Positions 8,029 to 15,509 of a stretch of 56,745 nucleotides of DNA are shown piece by piece. A program made the translations under genes and the position numbers. Every line of letters starts with the position of its first letter. Position 1 is the first letter of the stretch. The stretch is taken from positions 1-56,745 of the forward strand of contig JAITFO010000099.1 of assembly GCA_031281265.1 (NCBI GenBank). The letters run 5' to 3'. A model generated the notes under the pieces. It saw nothing but the letters and a program-made list of their open reading frames with translations. It had not been told where the DNA came from and made no database searches. Origin of the DNA: Candidatus Fibrimonadaceae bacterium (GTDB lineage: Bacteria > Fibrobacterota > Fibrobacteria > Fibrobacterales > Fibrobacteraceae).

Positions 8029-8811
8029 ATGCATAATGACAACCTGCCCGAACTTTTATCCCCGAAAGTTGACGTAATATTCAAATTGCTGTTCGGCGAT
8101 GAACGCTACAAGGATTTGACTATCAATTTCATAAGTGCGGTTCTGGGCTACAAGGACGGCGAACTGGAAGACATTTCCTTTTACAATACCCACCTGAAAA
8201 GGGAGAGCGTGGACAACAAGCTGGGAATTTTGGACATAAAAGCCAAACTCTCAAACGGGAATATCATAGACATAGAGATGCAGGCAAACAGCGTTCCTGA
8301 CGTAAGAGGCAGGATATCGTATTACAGGTCGCATCTGCTTACCGAACAGCTGGGCACGGGAGACCCGTATTCAAAGCTAAAGCCTGCTAAATCTATAATA
8401 GTGGCTGATTTTGACTTTATCCCCGAATCGGAGAAATGCCACACTATTTTTCAAACGCTTGAAAAAGACGAGCATTTCCCTTTCAACGATTTGGAGGAGA
8501 TACACGTTCTTAGCCTGAAAAAATTATCTAAATTAAATAATGAGAGGTTACGTGAATGGCTTAAGTTCATTAACTCTGAAAAAAGAGAGGAATTTATGGA
8601 GTTGGCAGGAATAGATCCAGTGTTTGTGAAAGCCGTAGATGTTTTGGCTACGTTCAGTGCAGATGACCATAACCGTATGCTTTATGAGGCTCGGTTGAAA
8701 GAATGGCGTGATAATAAGTCTAGGATAGATGGAGCTTTGCGAGAAATGGTTGCCCTATTGGAAAGTGGCGTTCCCCTAGCCGAAGCCAAGAAAAAGATGG
8801 GTTTGCCCTAA
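8029..8811 (+). CDS. Rpn-family PD-(D/E)XK nuclease / putative transposase
   Basis: The likely start is the ATG at 8029 (MHNDNLPELL) with GGAG 8 nt upstream; the frame extends further upstream without a good start. The 260-residue product has the PDDEXK_2 layout: SPKVDVIFKLLFG, then the nuclease core LGILDIKA and IIDIEMQ (Asp, then Glu-x-Gln), then a tail ending in LAEAKKKMGLP. Members promote RecA-independent recombination (RpnA) or are remnants of transposition genes. Such genes are scattered and multi-copy in Fibrobacter-like genomes. It ends 2 bp before the convergent ribBA gene. Confidence 0.85.
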   Translation: MHNDNLPELLSPKVDVIFKLLFGDERYKDLTINFISAVLGYKDGELEDISFYNTHLKRESVDNKLGILDIKAKLSNGNIIDIEMQANSVPDVRGRISYYRSHLLTEQLGTGDPYSKLKPAKSIIVADFDFIPESEKCHTIFQTLEKDEHFPFNDLEEIHVLSLKKLSKLNNERLREWLKFINSEKREEFMELAGIDPVFVKAVDVLATFSADDHNRMLYEARLKEWRDNKSRIDGALREMVALLESGVPLAEAKKKMGLP

Positions 8812-8813
8812 CT

Positions 8814-10013
8814 TTAAGAAATTTTCAACAAATGCCCCAGCTTGTCTTTTTTCGCTTTTAAGTATTTTTTGTTATAAGGATTTGGCTTTATTTCAATGGG
8901 AATTCTCTTTGTGACTTTGATTCCATAAAATTCAAGCTGAGATACTTTGCGCGGATTGTTCGTCAGCAAGTTTACAGCTTTTATGCCCAAGTCTTTTAGT
9001 ATTTGCGCAGATAACGCATAGTTTCTGAGGTCTATCCCAAATCCCAATTTTAAATTGGAATCAACGGTGTCTAACCCACGCTCCTGCAATTCATAAGCCC
9101 TCAACTTGTTCGCAAGCCCTATTCCCCTGCCCTCTTGCCCACGCATATAAATTAGAATCCCGCCATTCTCCGTTATGTACTTCAAAGAAAAATCGAGCTG
9201 CTCGCCGCAATCGCATTTAAGGGAATGAAACACATCGCCCGTTAAACATTCGCTATGAACGCGGACATTGGTCGTTGAATAACCACGGCTAAAATTCGCC
9301 TCTACCAAAGCCATGTATTCTTCGCCGCTGATTTTGTCCTTATATGCAACCGCTCTGAACTTGCCATATTTTGTTGGGATTATCGGCTCGGCAACTCGCT
9401 CCACAAGTCTCTCGGTTGTAAGGCGCCAGTCTATTATCTCCTGAACGGTTATGAGAGTTAATTTGTGTTTCCTTGCGATTTTTTTTAGCTCCGGCATTCT
9501 TGCCATTGTGCCGTCCGGGTTTAAAATTTCGCACAAAACACCCACCTCCGGCAATTTTGCCAAGCTGCATAAATCAACAGCCGCCTCGGTGTGCCCTTCC
9601 CTTTCAAGAACCCCGCCCTTGCACGCCTTTAACGGGAACACGTGCCCTGGGCAAACAAAATCACCTGCATTTTTTGAAAAGTCCGCAAGGGTGCGCGCAG
9701 TCAAAGCTCGCTCTTCCGCAGATATACCCGTTGTTGTTCCGTGCTTTGCCTCCACAGAAACCGTAAACGCAGTTTCAAAGCGGCTTGTATTTCTCTGGGT
9801 CATCATGGGCAAGTTCAGTTGCTCCGCACGTTTCTCCGCAATGGGGGCGCAAACCAAGCCCCTGCCGTGGCTTATCATAAAATTTATATGCTCAGTTTCG
9901 CAAAGCGAAGCCGCACAGATAAAATCGCCCTCGCTCTCGCGATTTTCGTTGTCGGCAACTATTAAAATTTTGCCGCTCTTAAATTCCTGCAATGCTTTTG
10001 GTATGTTGTTCAA
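8814..10013 (-). CDS. ribBA: Bifunctional 3,4-dihydroxy-2-butanone 4-phosphate synthase / GTP cyclohydrolase II
   Basis: This gene supplies both entry steps of riboflavin synthesis. Residues 1 to about 200 are the RibB domain (NENRESEGDF, FICAA, TTTGISAEERALT, GHVFPL, REGHTEAAVDL). The rest is RibA (CLTGDVFHSLKCDCGEQL with zinc cysteines, RGQEGRGIGL, GFGIDLRNYALSAQIL). The chosen start is TTG at 10013 (LNNIPKALQEF), which fits the family N-terminus and has AGGAGAGG close upstream. A longer frame runs back into pheA but has no family similarity. The TTG overlaps the pheA TGA in a TTGA quartet, a translational-coupling arrangement. No FMN riboswitch precedes it because it is internal to an operon. 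Confidence 0.94.
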   Translation of the reverse strand: MNNIPKALQEFKSGKILIVADNENRESEGDFICAASLCETEHINFMISHGRGLVCAPIAEKRAEQLNLPMMTQRNTSRFETAFTVSVEAKHGTTTGISAEERALTARTLADFSKNAGDFVCPGHVFPLKACKGGVLEREGHTEAAVDLCSLAKLPEVGVLCEILNPDGTMARMPELKKIARKHKLTLITVQEIIDWRLTTERLVERVAEPIIPTKYGKFRAVAYKDKISGEEYMALVEANFSRGYSTTNVRVHSECLTGDVFHSLKCDCGEQLDFSLKYITENGGILIYMRGQEGRGIGLANKLRAYELQERGLDTVDSNLKLGFGIDLRNYALSAQILKDLGIKAVNLLTNNPRKVSQLEFYGIKVTKRIPIEIKPNPYNKKYLKAKKDKLGHLLKIS

Positions 10014-10852
10014 AATTCCTCTCCTTTGTTTTCGCCTTGCGCATAACTCCCTAACAAAATAACCTCCGCCACCTCTCTCAACTCTTGCAGAGCGCTCTCC
10101 ACATTTTTTTGCAGAGGGTTCCCGGCTAAATCCGCATAAAATACATATTCCCACGGGCTACCCGTTTTTGGGCGGCTCTCTATGCGAATTAAATCCACAT
10201 TCTGCTTTGCAAAACAGCCAAGGCATATATAAAGCGCACCCGGCATATTTTTTTTAGCCATAAAAGCTACGGATGTTTTTGTGTGCAAATTTTCATCAAT
10301 CGCAGCAGGCTCTTTTTGAATTGCAAAAAATCTCGTGGAATTTGTGCCTGGGAAATTTGCCAAAGGCTTTTTTAAAACTTCCAACCCGTAATGCTCTGCC
10401 GCAAACGAAGACGCTATACCGCCCACGCCCCTTAATTGTTTCCTTGCTATTCTCTCAACAGAACCTGCGGTATCAAAAAAAGGCTTTTTCTCTATCTTAG
10501 GGTGGCTATCAAAAAAAGCGGAGCATTGCTCCAAAGCCTGCGGGTGAGAAATGACCTTTGTTAGAGTCTCGATTTTTTCGCCTTTCAACGCTATTAAGCA
10601 GTGGTCTATTTGAAGTTTAAGCTCGCCCACTATGGGTAATCTATATTTCAGCAGCAAATCGTAGTTCTCCAAAACCGAACCTGCGGTGGAATTTTCCATT
10701 GGGATAATTCCAAAATTTACCGCACCGCTTTGCACCGTCTTGTGCAAATCCTCAAAAGTGTCTAAGGGGATTGTTTCCGCATTTTTCCCAAACAAATGGA
10801 AGGCTGCGCTTTCGCTATACGCACCGTGCCTGCCTTGGAATGCTACTTTCAT
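10010..10852 (-). CDS. pheA: Prephenate dehydratase with ACT domain
   Basis: PheA converts prephenate to phenylpyruvate in phenylalanine synthesis. The 280-residue protein has the monofunctional form: a dehydratase domain (FQGRHGAYSESAA, GIIPMENSTAGSV, the catalytic NSTRFF near residue 180) followed by an ACT regulatory domain with the Phe-binding ESRP motif. No chorismate mutase domain is present. The ATG overlaps the TGA of the preceding lipoprotein gene (ATGA), and its own TGA overlaps the ribBA TTG, so four genes form one tightly coupled operon. Confidence 0.95.
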   Translation of the reverse strand: MKVAFQGRHGAYSESAAFHLFGKNAETIPLDTFEDLHKTVQSGAVNFGIIPMENSTAGSVLENYDLLLKYRLPIVGELKLQIDHCLIALKGEKIETLTKVISHPQALEQCSAFFDSHPKIEKKPFFDTAGSVERIARKQLRGVGGIASSFAAEHYGLEVLKKPLANFPGTNSTRFFAIQKEPAAIDENLHTKTSVAFMAKKNMPGALYICLGCFAKQNVDLIRIESRPKTGSPWEYVFYADLAGNPLQKNVESALQELREVAEVILLGSYAQGENKGEEF

Positions 10853-11751
10853 TGCGGTAAAAAGGTATAAAATCTCTCGTGCGAAATGCGGCTACTGAAA
10901 GTCACGGAATCTCCTGTTTCCGGGCTTTGCATACCGTGAGTTCCGAATTTCATCTCGTGCTCACTGCAAGGAATGCCGCTTTTTAAATCCAAAGCTATCT
11001 CATAGCGATTTTCGTATTCCACATTTTTTGACCTATAGCTTTTAAAAGGCATACCGCTTTTTACGCTGGACACGTGTTGCTCCCATATAAAGTACGGGAA
11101 AGGTTCTTCCTCTCGCAGATACACCGCATATTCAAAGCATTTTTTGCCGTTTATCTCTCTTATGCCTTTTGTAACCACAGAGTCTATTTTTATAACAAAA
11201 GGTATTTCGGCTAGGCGTCCCTGAGAGGTGAGCAATTCCGTTATATTCGCTTTCAACGGGACATTGCCTAGAAGCAGGTGTGTCAGCTTCCAGTGCCGCG
11301 TTTCTATGCGTTCAAGGTCTGCTGGGCTTGTCATGTTGTTTATCTGTTTTTTCCATCTGTCGGGGATTTGGATTTTTGCCACCACTATGGAATCAAAATT
11401 TTCATAACCTTTTATACTCACAATTTCCAAATCTTTGGCGGAGAGTTCCAATCTTGGGGTTCTCAAAGCAAGCTCAGGGGGGTAGGATTTTTTGAGATAG
11501 CCTTTTGAAGCATCGGAGACAAAGGTTCTGTTTAAATGCAGAGTATCTGTGACGCGGCTGTATTCGTTTATATAAGTTATCGCGGTTGCAGTGCCCACTT
11601 GCTCAAGTTCGCCGTCCATCGTGGAATAAAAGCCTTGGGAGAAGACCTCGGTTTTTACCGGCTTGGAGAGATTATAGCTCACCTCAACGCCCTTTTCCCC
11701 GCAAGAGGCTAAAAATAAAACAAGTATGAGCAGCGGATAGTTTTTTGCCAC
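10849..11751 (-). CDS. Lipoprotein of unknown function (300 aa)
   Basis: No family was recognised. The N-terminus is a lipoprotein signal with the lipobox LFLASC followed by GEKG. The rest is polar and beta-rich, with many charged residues and no membrane segment. Translation starts at GTG (11751-11749), which overlaps the TAG of the upstream lipoprotein gene by one base. The stop TGA overlaps the pheA ATG. The overlaps point to one mRNA, yet a role in aromatic or riboflavin synthesis is not evident; it may simply be carried in the same operon. Confidence 0.75.
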   Translation of the reverse strand: MAKNYPLLILVLFLASCGEKGVEVSYNLSKPVKTEVFSQGFYSTMDGELEQVGTATAITYINEYSRVTDTLHLNRTFVSDASKGYLKKSYPPELALRTPRLELSAKDLEIVSIKGYENFDSIVVAKIQIPDRWKKQINNMTSPADLERIETRHWKLTHLLLGNVPLKANITELLTSQGRLAEIPFVIKIDSVVTKGIREINGKKCFEYAVYLREEEPFPYFIWEQHVSSVKSGMPFKSYRSKNVEYENRYEIALDLKSGIPCSEHEMKFGTHGMQSPETGDSVTFSSRISHERFYTFLPQ

Positions 11752-12161
11752 TATTTAACCAGCTCCAGATTTTTTTCCAGCAAAAAAGTATCGCCATCGT
11801 AAAAAGCTACGCGGTAAATGCCGGGGGTGGAGGAATGCAAAATTTCCCTAACCTTTAAAGGCTTGGATTCCGGCCCCTTCAATGCAGCTTTGGTATCGTT
11901 GTTTTTTACCTGCACGGTGTGTTTGAATAAAACGCGGTCGCTTTCACCCTGATAGATTTTCATCTCAACTGCCAGGGTTTTGAAAGGCCTTCCGTTATCC
12001 ATCTGAATAACTATCACATCGTTTGGTTTGAACAGTGAGGTGGTGTCTGCCACGGTCTTGGCATTGGCATTCCATTCGTGCCCAAAAAGAATTTTAGGCT
12101 CGGTGTAAGTCGCTTCACAAGCGAAAATAGCAAAAACAGCTAAAAAAAGAAAATAACGCAT
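11751..12161 (-). CDS. Small lipoprotein of unknown function (136 aa)
   Basis: It has a short signal with lipobox FAIFAC, then about 120 residues predicted as beta-rich (alternating hydrophobic strands such as DVIVIQMDNG and GIYRVAFYDGDTFLLEKNLEL). The arrangement resembles small gliding-type lipoproteins, but no motif proves it. It is the first gene of the operon lipoprotein-lipoprotein-pheA-ribBA. TATATT (12173-12168) lies 6 nt before the ATG and no SD is possible, so the operon appears to start with a leaderless gene. Confidence 0.75.
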   Translation of the reverse strand: MRYFLFLAVFAIFACEATYTEPKILFGHEWNANAKTVADTTSLFKPNDVIVIQMDNGRPFKTLAVEMKIYQGESDRVLFKHTVQVKNNDTKAALKGPESKPLKVREILHSSTPGIYRVAFYDGDTFLLEKNLELVK

Positions 12162-12262
12162 ATTTTGAATATAGTAAATCCCAATATACCCCTGCGAAAA
12201 TCACGGAAAAACGGCAATAATGTGCCTTTTTTGTCATTTTCTTATCTTTTTTTGTAAATTTT

Positions 12263-12291
12263 TTGTAAAATTTACTGTTTTTTACTATATT
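12263..12291 (+). promoter_or_regulatory. Promoter of the secreted CBM-like protein gene
   Basis: TTGTAA (12263-12268) and TATATT (12286-12291) are spaced by 17 nt. Transcription should start about 25 nt before the ATG, leaving a leader with a full AAGGAGG ribosome site (12311-12317). The 161-bp gap from 12162 to 12322 also holds the divergent promoter of the lipoprotein operon. Confidence 0.75.
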
Positions 12292-12322
12292 ATATGGGTG
12301 AGAATTTTTAAAGGAGGTTCAA

Positions 12323-13555
12323 ATGAACAAGGTTAAAATTTTGGCTGTAGCTATGGTGAGCCTAGCCAGCACAGCTTTTGCTGCAGGCGATCTTTGGGAT
12401 TTCGCCACTTTGCTTTCGACATCTAACCCGAATAACTGCGGTAAATATTGTGGGCAAGTGCATACACCCGGTGCGATATTTTGCTGGAATCAGACTGACC
12501 AAACTAGTGAAAATGGTTATGGCAGGCCTTGCTTTGATGGAACCGGAGGCTTTTGGTTTGGCTACGCAGACGAAGGCGGTTCTGTAAAAGATGCTAATTC
12601 CAACAATAACATATTCGTACCCAAAGGAACGGTTAATTGTGAGACCAATCTAAGTCCAACCGAGGCAGTGGGTACTGTTGTTGTTGAGAAATATATAAAC
12701 GATGGCACCAATAAAGAAAATACGGTTTGGAAAGATCATGTGATTGGTCCTGTAACTACTGTTGCTGCAGGCGCTCATTATATGGTAAAGGGTTACGGCA
12801 TGGGTGACGGAACGGCAGGTTTTGATGTAATCTTTTCAAACCCAGGCGGAACAGACGAAAAACCTAACGTGTCTGCTATAGGTTTTAATTGGCGCGGAAA
12901 AGAAGAATGCAATAGAACAGATTTTGAAGGTTCTTATGTACAAGACCTCACGGCTGAAGGAAAAACAGGTCTTTGCCTTGTTTATAAAGCGGACAAAGCT
13001 GGTGTTGATGTTGAACTTGGCTGGAACGAAAAACTATATGAATACAATACTTGGATAATGAAATTGCCTGCTACTGACGGTGCTTGGAAAACGGTTAATA
13101 TGAGCTGGACATCTTTTGGGCTTTCTTACGAAACTGATGAGCCAACTGAACCTAGAGAGACCGCTCTTACTAAAGCAGAGGCTTTGAAGTTTGCCCTTAA
13201 AACCAGATCTGCAACCGCAGAAACAATTCGCTTTGGGTTGAAGGAAGTCGGTTGGCATGGCTCTTGCAGCGGAACCGCAGAAGAACTCCCTCCATACACA
13301 GGTGGTGGCGGCATGGGTAATCCTAATCCTATTATCGGTGGCAAAATTGCTTCTGCTCATAAATTCAGCATAAATGGCCGCACTCTCTCCGCAAACTTTG
13401 CTGGCACTGTGCAGGTTATAAACTTGCAGGGCAAGGTGGTAGCTAAAAAGACGCTTGCCGCAAATGAGTCCTTGAGCCTCGCTAACTTGCCCGCAGGCAT
13501 TTACATGGTTCGCTCTGAGAACCGCGGAATTGTGCAGAAAGTTATATTGAAATAA
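12323..13555 (+). CDS. Secreted protein with C-terminal type IX-style sorting tail, probably carbohydrate-binding
   Basis: The 410-residue protein has a classic signal peptide (cut after STAFA). A Cys-containing beta-rich region of about 300 residues includes YNTWIMKLPATDGAWKTV followed by a strand ending in FGLKEVGW, a pattern seen in CBM11/CIA30-like jelly-roll domains; this is a tentative match. A Gly-rich linker precedes a tail of about 75 residues (FSINGRTLSANFAGTVQVINL...LPAGIYMVRSENR...VILK) that matches type IX secretion C-terminal domains in form. No catalytic motif was found. It precedes three cellulases, so a role in binding plant polymer is plausible. SD AAGGAGG is 5 nt before the ATG. 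Confidence 0.75.
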   Translation: MNKVKILAVAMVSLASTAFAAGDLWDFATLLSTSNPNNCGKYCGQVHTPGAIFCWNQTDQTSENGYGRPCFDGTGGFWFGYADEGGSVKDANSNNNIFVPKGTVNCETNLSPTEAVGTVVVEKYINDGTNKENTVWKDHVIGPVTTVAAGAHYMVKGYGMGDGTAGFDVIFSNPGGTDEKPNVSAIGFNWRGKEECNRTDFEGSYVQDLTAEGKTGLCLVYKADKAGVDVELGWNEKLYEYNTWIMKLPATDGAWKTVNMSWTSFGLSYETDEPTEPRETALTKAEALKFALKTRSATAETIRFGLKEVGWHGSCSGTAEELPPYTGGGGMGNPNPIIGGKIASAHKFSINGRTLSANFAGTVQVINLQGKVVAKKTLAANESLSLANLPAGIYMVRSENRGIVQKVILK

Positions 13556-13577
13556 GTTATCTCTTATTTTTGTAGCC

Positions 13578-13603
13578 AAAGCCCTCGAAAGAGGGCTTTT
13601 TTT
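13578..13603 (+). terminator. Rho-independent terminator
   Basis: A 9-bp stem, AAAGCCCTC/GAGGGCTTT with a GAAA tetraloop, is followed by a run of T residues. It separates the CBM-like gene from the GH5 gene. Confidence 0.92.
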
Positions 13604-13671
13604 ATGCTGAATATCACATAAAAACGGGAAAATGCTTTTTTTAGCCAAAAAAAAAATGTATATTATACATT

Positions 13672-15432
13672 ATGATACGCTCTCTCTTTTTAATCGCATT
13701 AATGGCTGTTCTCTCCTTTGCCGCCGCCCCAGCTTCAGCTCCATTGTCTGTTAGCAATGGCAAAATTGTGGACAAAAGTGGCAATCCCTTTGTGCTACGC
13801 GGCATGAGTTTGTTTTGGAATAGATCGGATTGGCCAGGCGGGAAGTTTTACAAACAGAGCACGGTTACCACTCTTGCAGGCTCTTCTTGGAATGCAAATG
13901 TGGTTAGAGCTGCCATAGGAAACGGTGACACTCAGGATGCTAAAAATTTTATGGATTGGACTTGGAATGCTGGAATTTATGTTATTGTGGATTGGCATTA
14001 TCACACTTTAGAGCAGAGCGGTGCAACGAGTTTTTTTAATACCGTTGCTTCTTACGCAAAGGAAAAGGGATACAACCATGTTATTTATGAGATATTCAAT
14101 GAACCTTGCAGCGGTGCAGCTGGTACCTCTTGCGGGTCAGCTATTAGTTGGTCGAGCATAAAAAGCTATTCCGAAAGCATCATATCCACAATCAGAGCTC
14201 AAGATAACAATGGTTTAATAATAGTGGGTACACCTAATTATTCGTCTGACTTAGGTTCTGCAAGAAGGGACCCAATTGCCGCAGATAAAGCAAGGAACAT
14301 CTTATACTCCCTGCATTTTTATACTTCGGACCCAGGGCATAACGCTTATATGGCTAATCTTCAGGTTGCTTGGTGCAACAATTTTCCGGTTTTTGCCTCT
14401 GAATGGGGAACAAGCATGGCAGACGGCGGTGACAAGGATAAGAACATGGATTGGAATAGAACAAATAGCTGGATGAGTTTAGTTGAAACATTAGGCATCT
14501 CTTGGGCAAATTGGTCTATTGTTGATAAAGACGAAACTGCGGCAGCTTTGACTTTAAACTGTTGTGGCAGTGGCACATTTGGCGATAACAATTTATCCGC
14601 ATCCGGGCAATATGTTCAGCGAATTATGAAAAACCGCAATAGTGGCGGTGCAATAACCTCTGCCAATGGCGGCAACCCTGCTGTGAGTTTAACTCAGGTA
14701 AATGTGGACTGTGGCAATGCAGCACAAAAAGGTGACAAAACTGGCAATGTGAAGGTTGGAACGGCAACCAATGCGGTGGATTTTGTTCCTGGTAGTATGT
14801 CTGGGTTAAAAGATTCGGTAGTTCTAAACTCGGCTTACGTGTTGCAGAACTCTGGAAACACTTTCAGCGTTGGCTATAAAATAGTTGAGCTTCCAGGAAC
14901 AGGAAAATATAGGATGAGAATCAGATATGGCTCAACGTCTGCGACAACGGTTTCTTGGAGTGGTAGTGGTGTGGAATCTGGTTCCGCTGAACTTCCAAGC
15001 ACGGGTGGAGACTGGAAGAATTCGGATTATATTCCTATAACTGTAACAGCAAGTCCAGAAGCTCCGTTGAATTTAACCTTTAACGGAGGTGCAGCCAACA
15101 GTTTTGTATTTGTGAATATCCTAGTTGCTACAGACCCCAGTAACCCACCCACCCCCGGCTCCAGCAGTAGCGGCGGCGACCCTTCTCCTATAATATCCGT
15201 TTCGCCAAACGGGACTAATAGCGGAGCTTTTGCCATCAAAAACGGCGTGAATTTGCAGGTTGCCCAAAAAGCGAGCATCGAGGTGTTCAATTTGAACGGA
15301 AAATCCATGCGTAAAATGAACTTAATTAACGGAAGCTACTATATATCGCTCAGTGATTTGCCAAAAGGCCTGTATATAGTGAAGGTTAAGCTCGATAATC
15401 GCAGTGAAATTTTGCGAATTCCAGTAAAATAA
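13672..15432 (+). CDS. Secreted GH5 endoglucanase (cellulase) with C-terminal sorting tail
   Basis: The 586-residue enzyme cleaves internal beta-1,4-glucan bonds. A signal peptide (about 1-19) leads into a GH5 barrel: VLRGMSLFW, VRAAIG, VIVDWHYH, acid/base E144 in IFNEP, LHFY, and nucleophile E244 in FASEWGTS. Residues from about 330 form a carbohydrate-binding-like beta domain (DCGNAA...GKYRMRIRYGS...SFVFVNILVA). A short Ser/Gly linker and a type IX-style tail (VEVFNLNGKSMRK-like strand, LPKGLYIVKVKLDN, terminal RIPVK) follow. The tail is nearly identical at DNA level to that of the next gene. TATATT ends 7 nt before the ATG, with no SD. Confidence 0.92.
   Translation: MIRSLFLIALMAVLSFAAAPASAPLSVSNGKIVDKSGNPFVLRGMSLFWNRSDWPGGKFYKQSTVTTLAGSSWNANVVRAAIGNGDTQDAKNFMDWTWNAGIYVIVDWHYHTLEQSGATSFFNTVASYAKEKGYNHVIYEIFNEPCSGAAGTSCGSAISWSSIKSYSESIISTIRAQDNNGLIIVGTPNYSSDLGSARRDPIAADKARNILYSLHFYTSDPGHNAYMANLQVAWCNNFPVFASEWGTSMADGGDKDKNMDWNRTNSWMSLVETLGISWANWSIVDKDETAAALTLNCCGSGTFGDNNLSASGQYVQRIMKNRNSGGAITSANGGNPAVSLTQVNVDCGNAAQKGDKTGNVKVGTATNAVDFVPGSMSGLKDSVVLNSAYVLQNSGNTFSVGYKIVELPGTGKYRMRIRYGSTSATTVSWSGSGVESGSAELPSTGGDWKNSDYIPITVTASPEAPLNLTFNGGAANSFVFVNILVATDPSNPPTPGSSSSGGDPSPIISVSPNGTNSGAFAIKNGVNLQVAQKASIEVFNLNGKSMRKMNLINGSYYISLSDLPKGLYIVKVKLDNRSEILRIPVK
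15185..15432 (+). repeat. Sorting-tail cassette, copy 1 (in GH5 gene)
   Basis: These 248 bp encode the C-terminal secretion tail and match 17542-17789 with about ten differences counted by eye, although the catalytic parts of the two genes are unrelated. This is a cassette spread by duplication or gene conversion. Confidence 0.9.
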
Positions 15433-15509
15433 GCATTTTTTATTAGCCCCTTTGTAATAAAACTGTAAATATATTATATATTTATATATAATATACTTAC
15501 GGGGTTTAT

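Noticed and set aside
8029-8811. Complete insertion sequence around the Rpn-type gene
   Set aside because: No terminal inverted repeats or target duplication flank it; only the nuclease gene is visible.
10014-10154. Longer N-terminus for RibBA
   Set aside because: The extra residues are an antiparallel reading of pheA with no family similarity; the TTG at 10013 has a good SD.
12162-12322. Riboswitch or small RNA between divergent genes
   Set aside because: Only AT-rich promoter sequence and an SD were seen, with no stable conserved fold.
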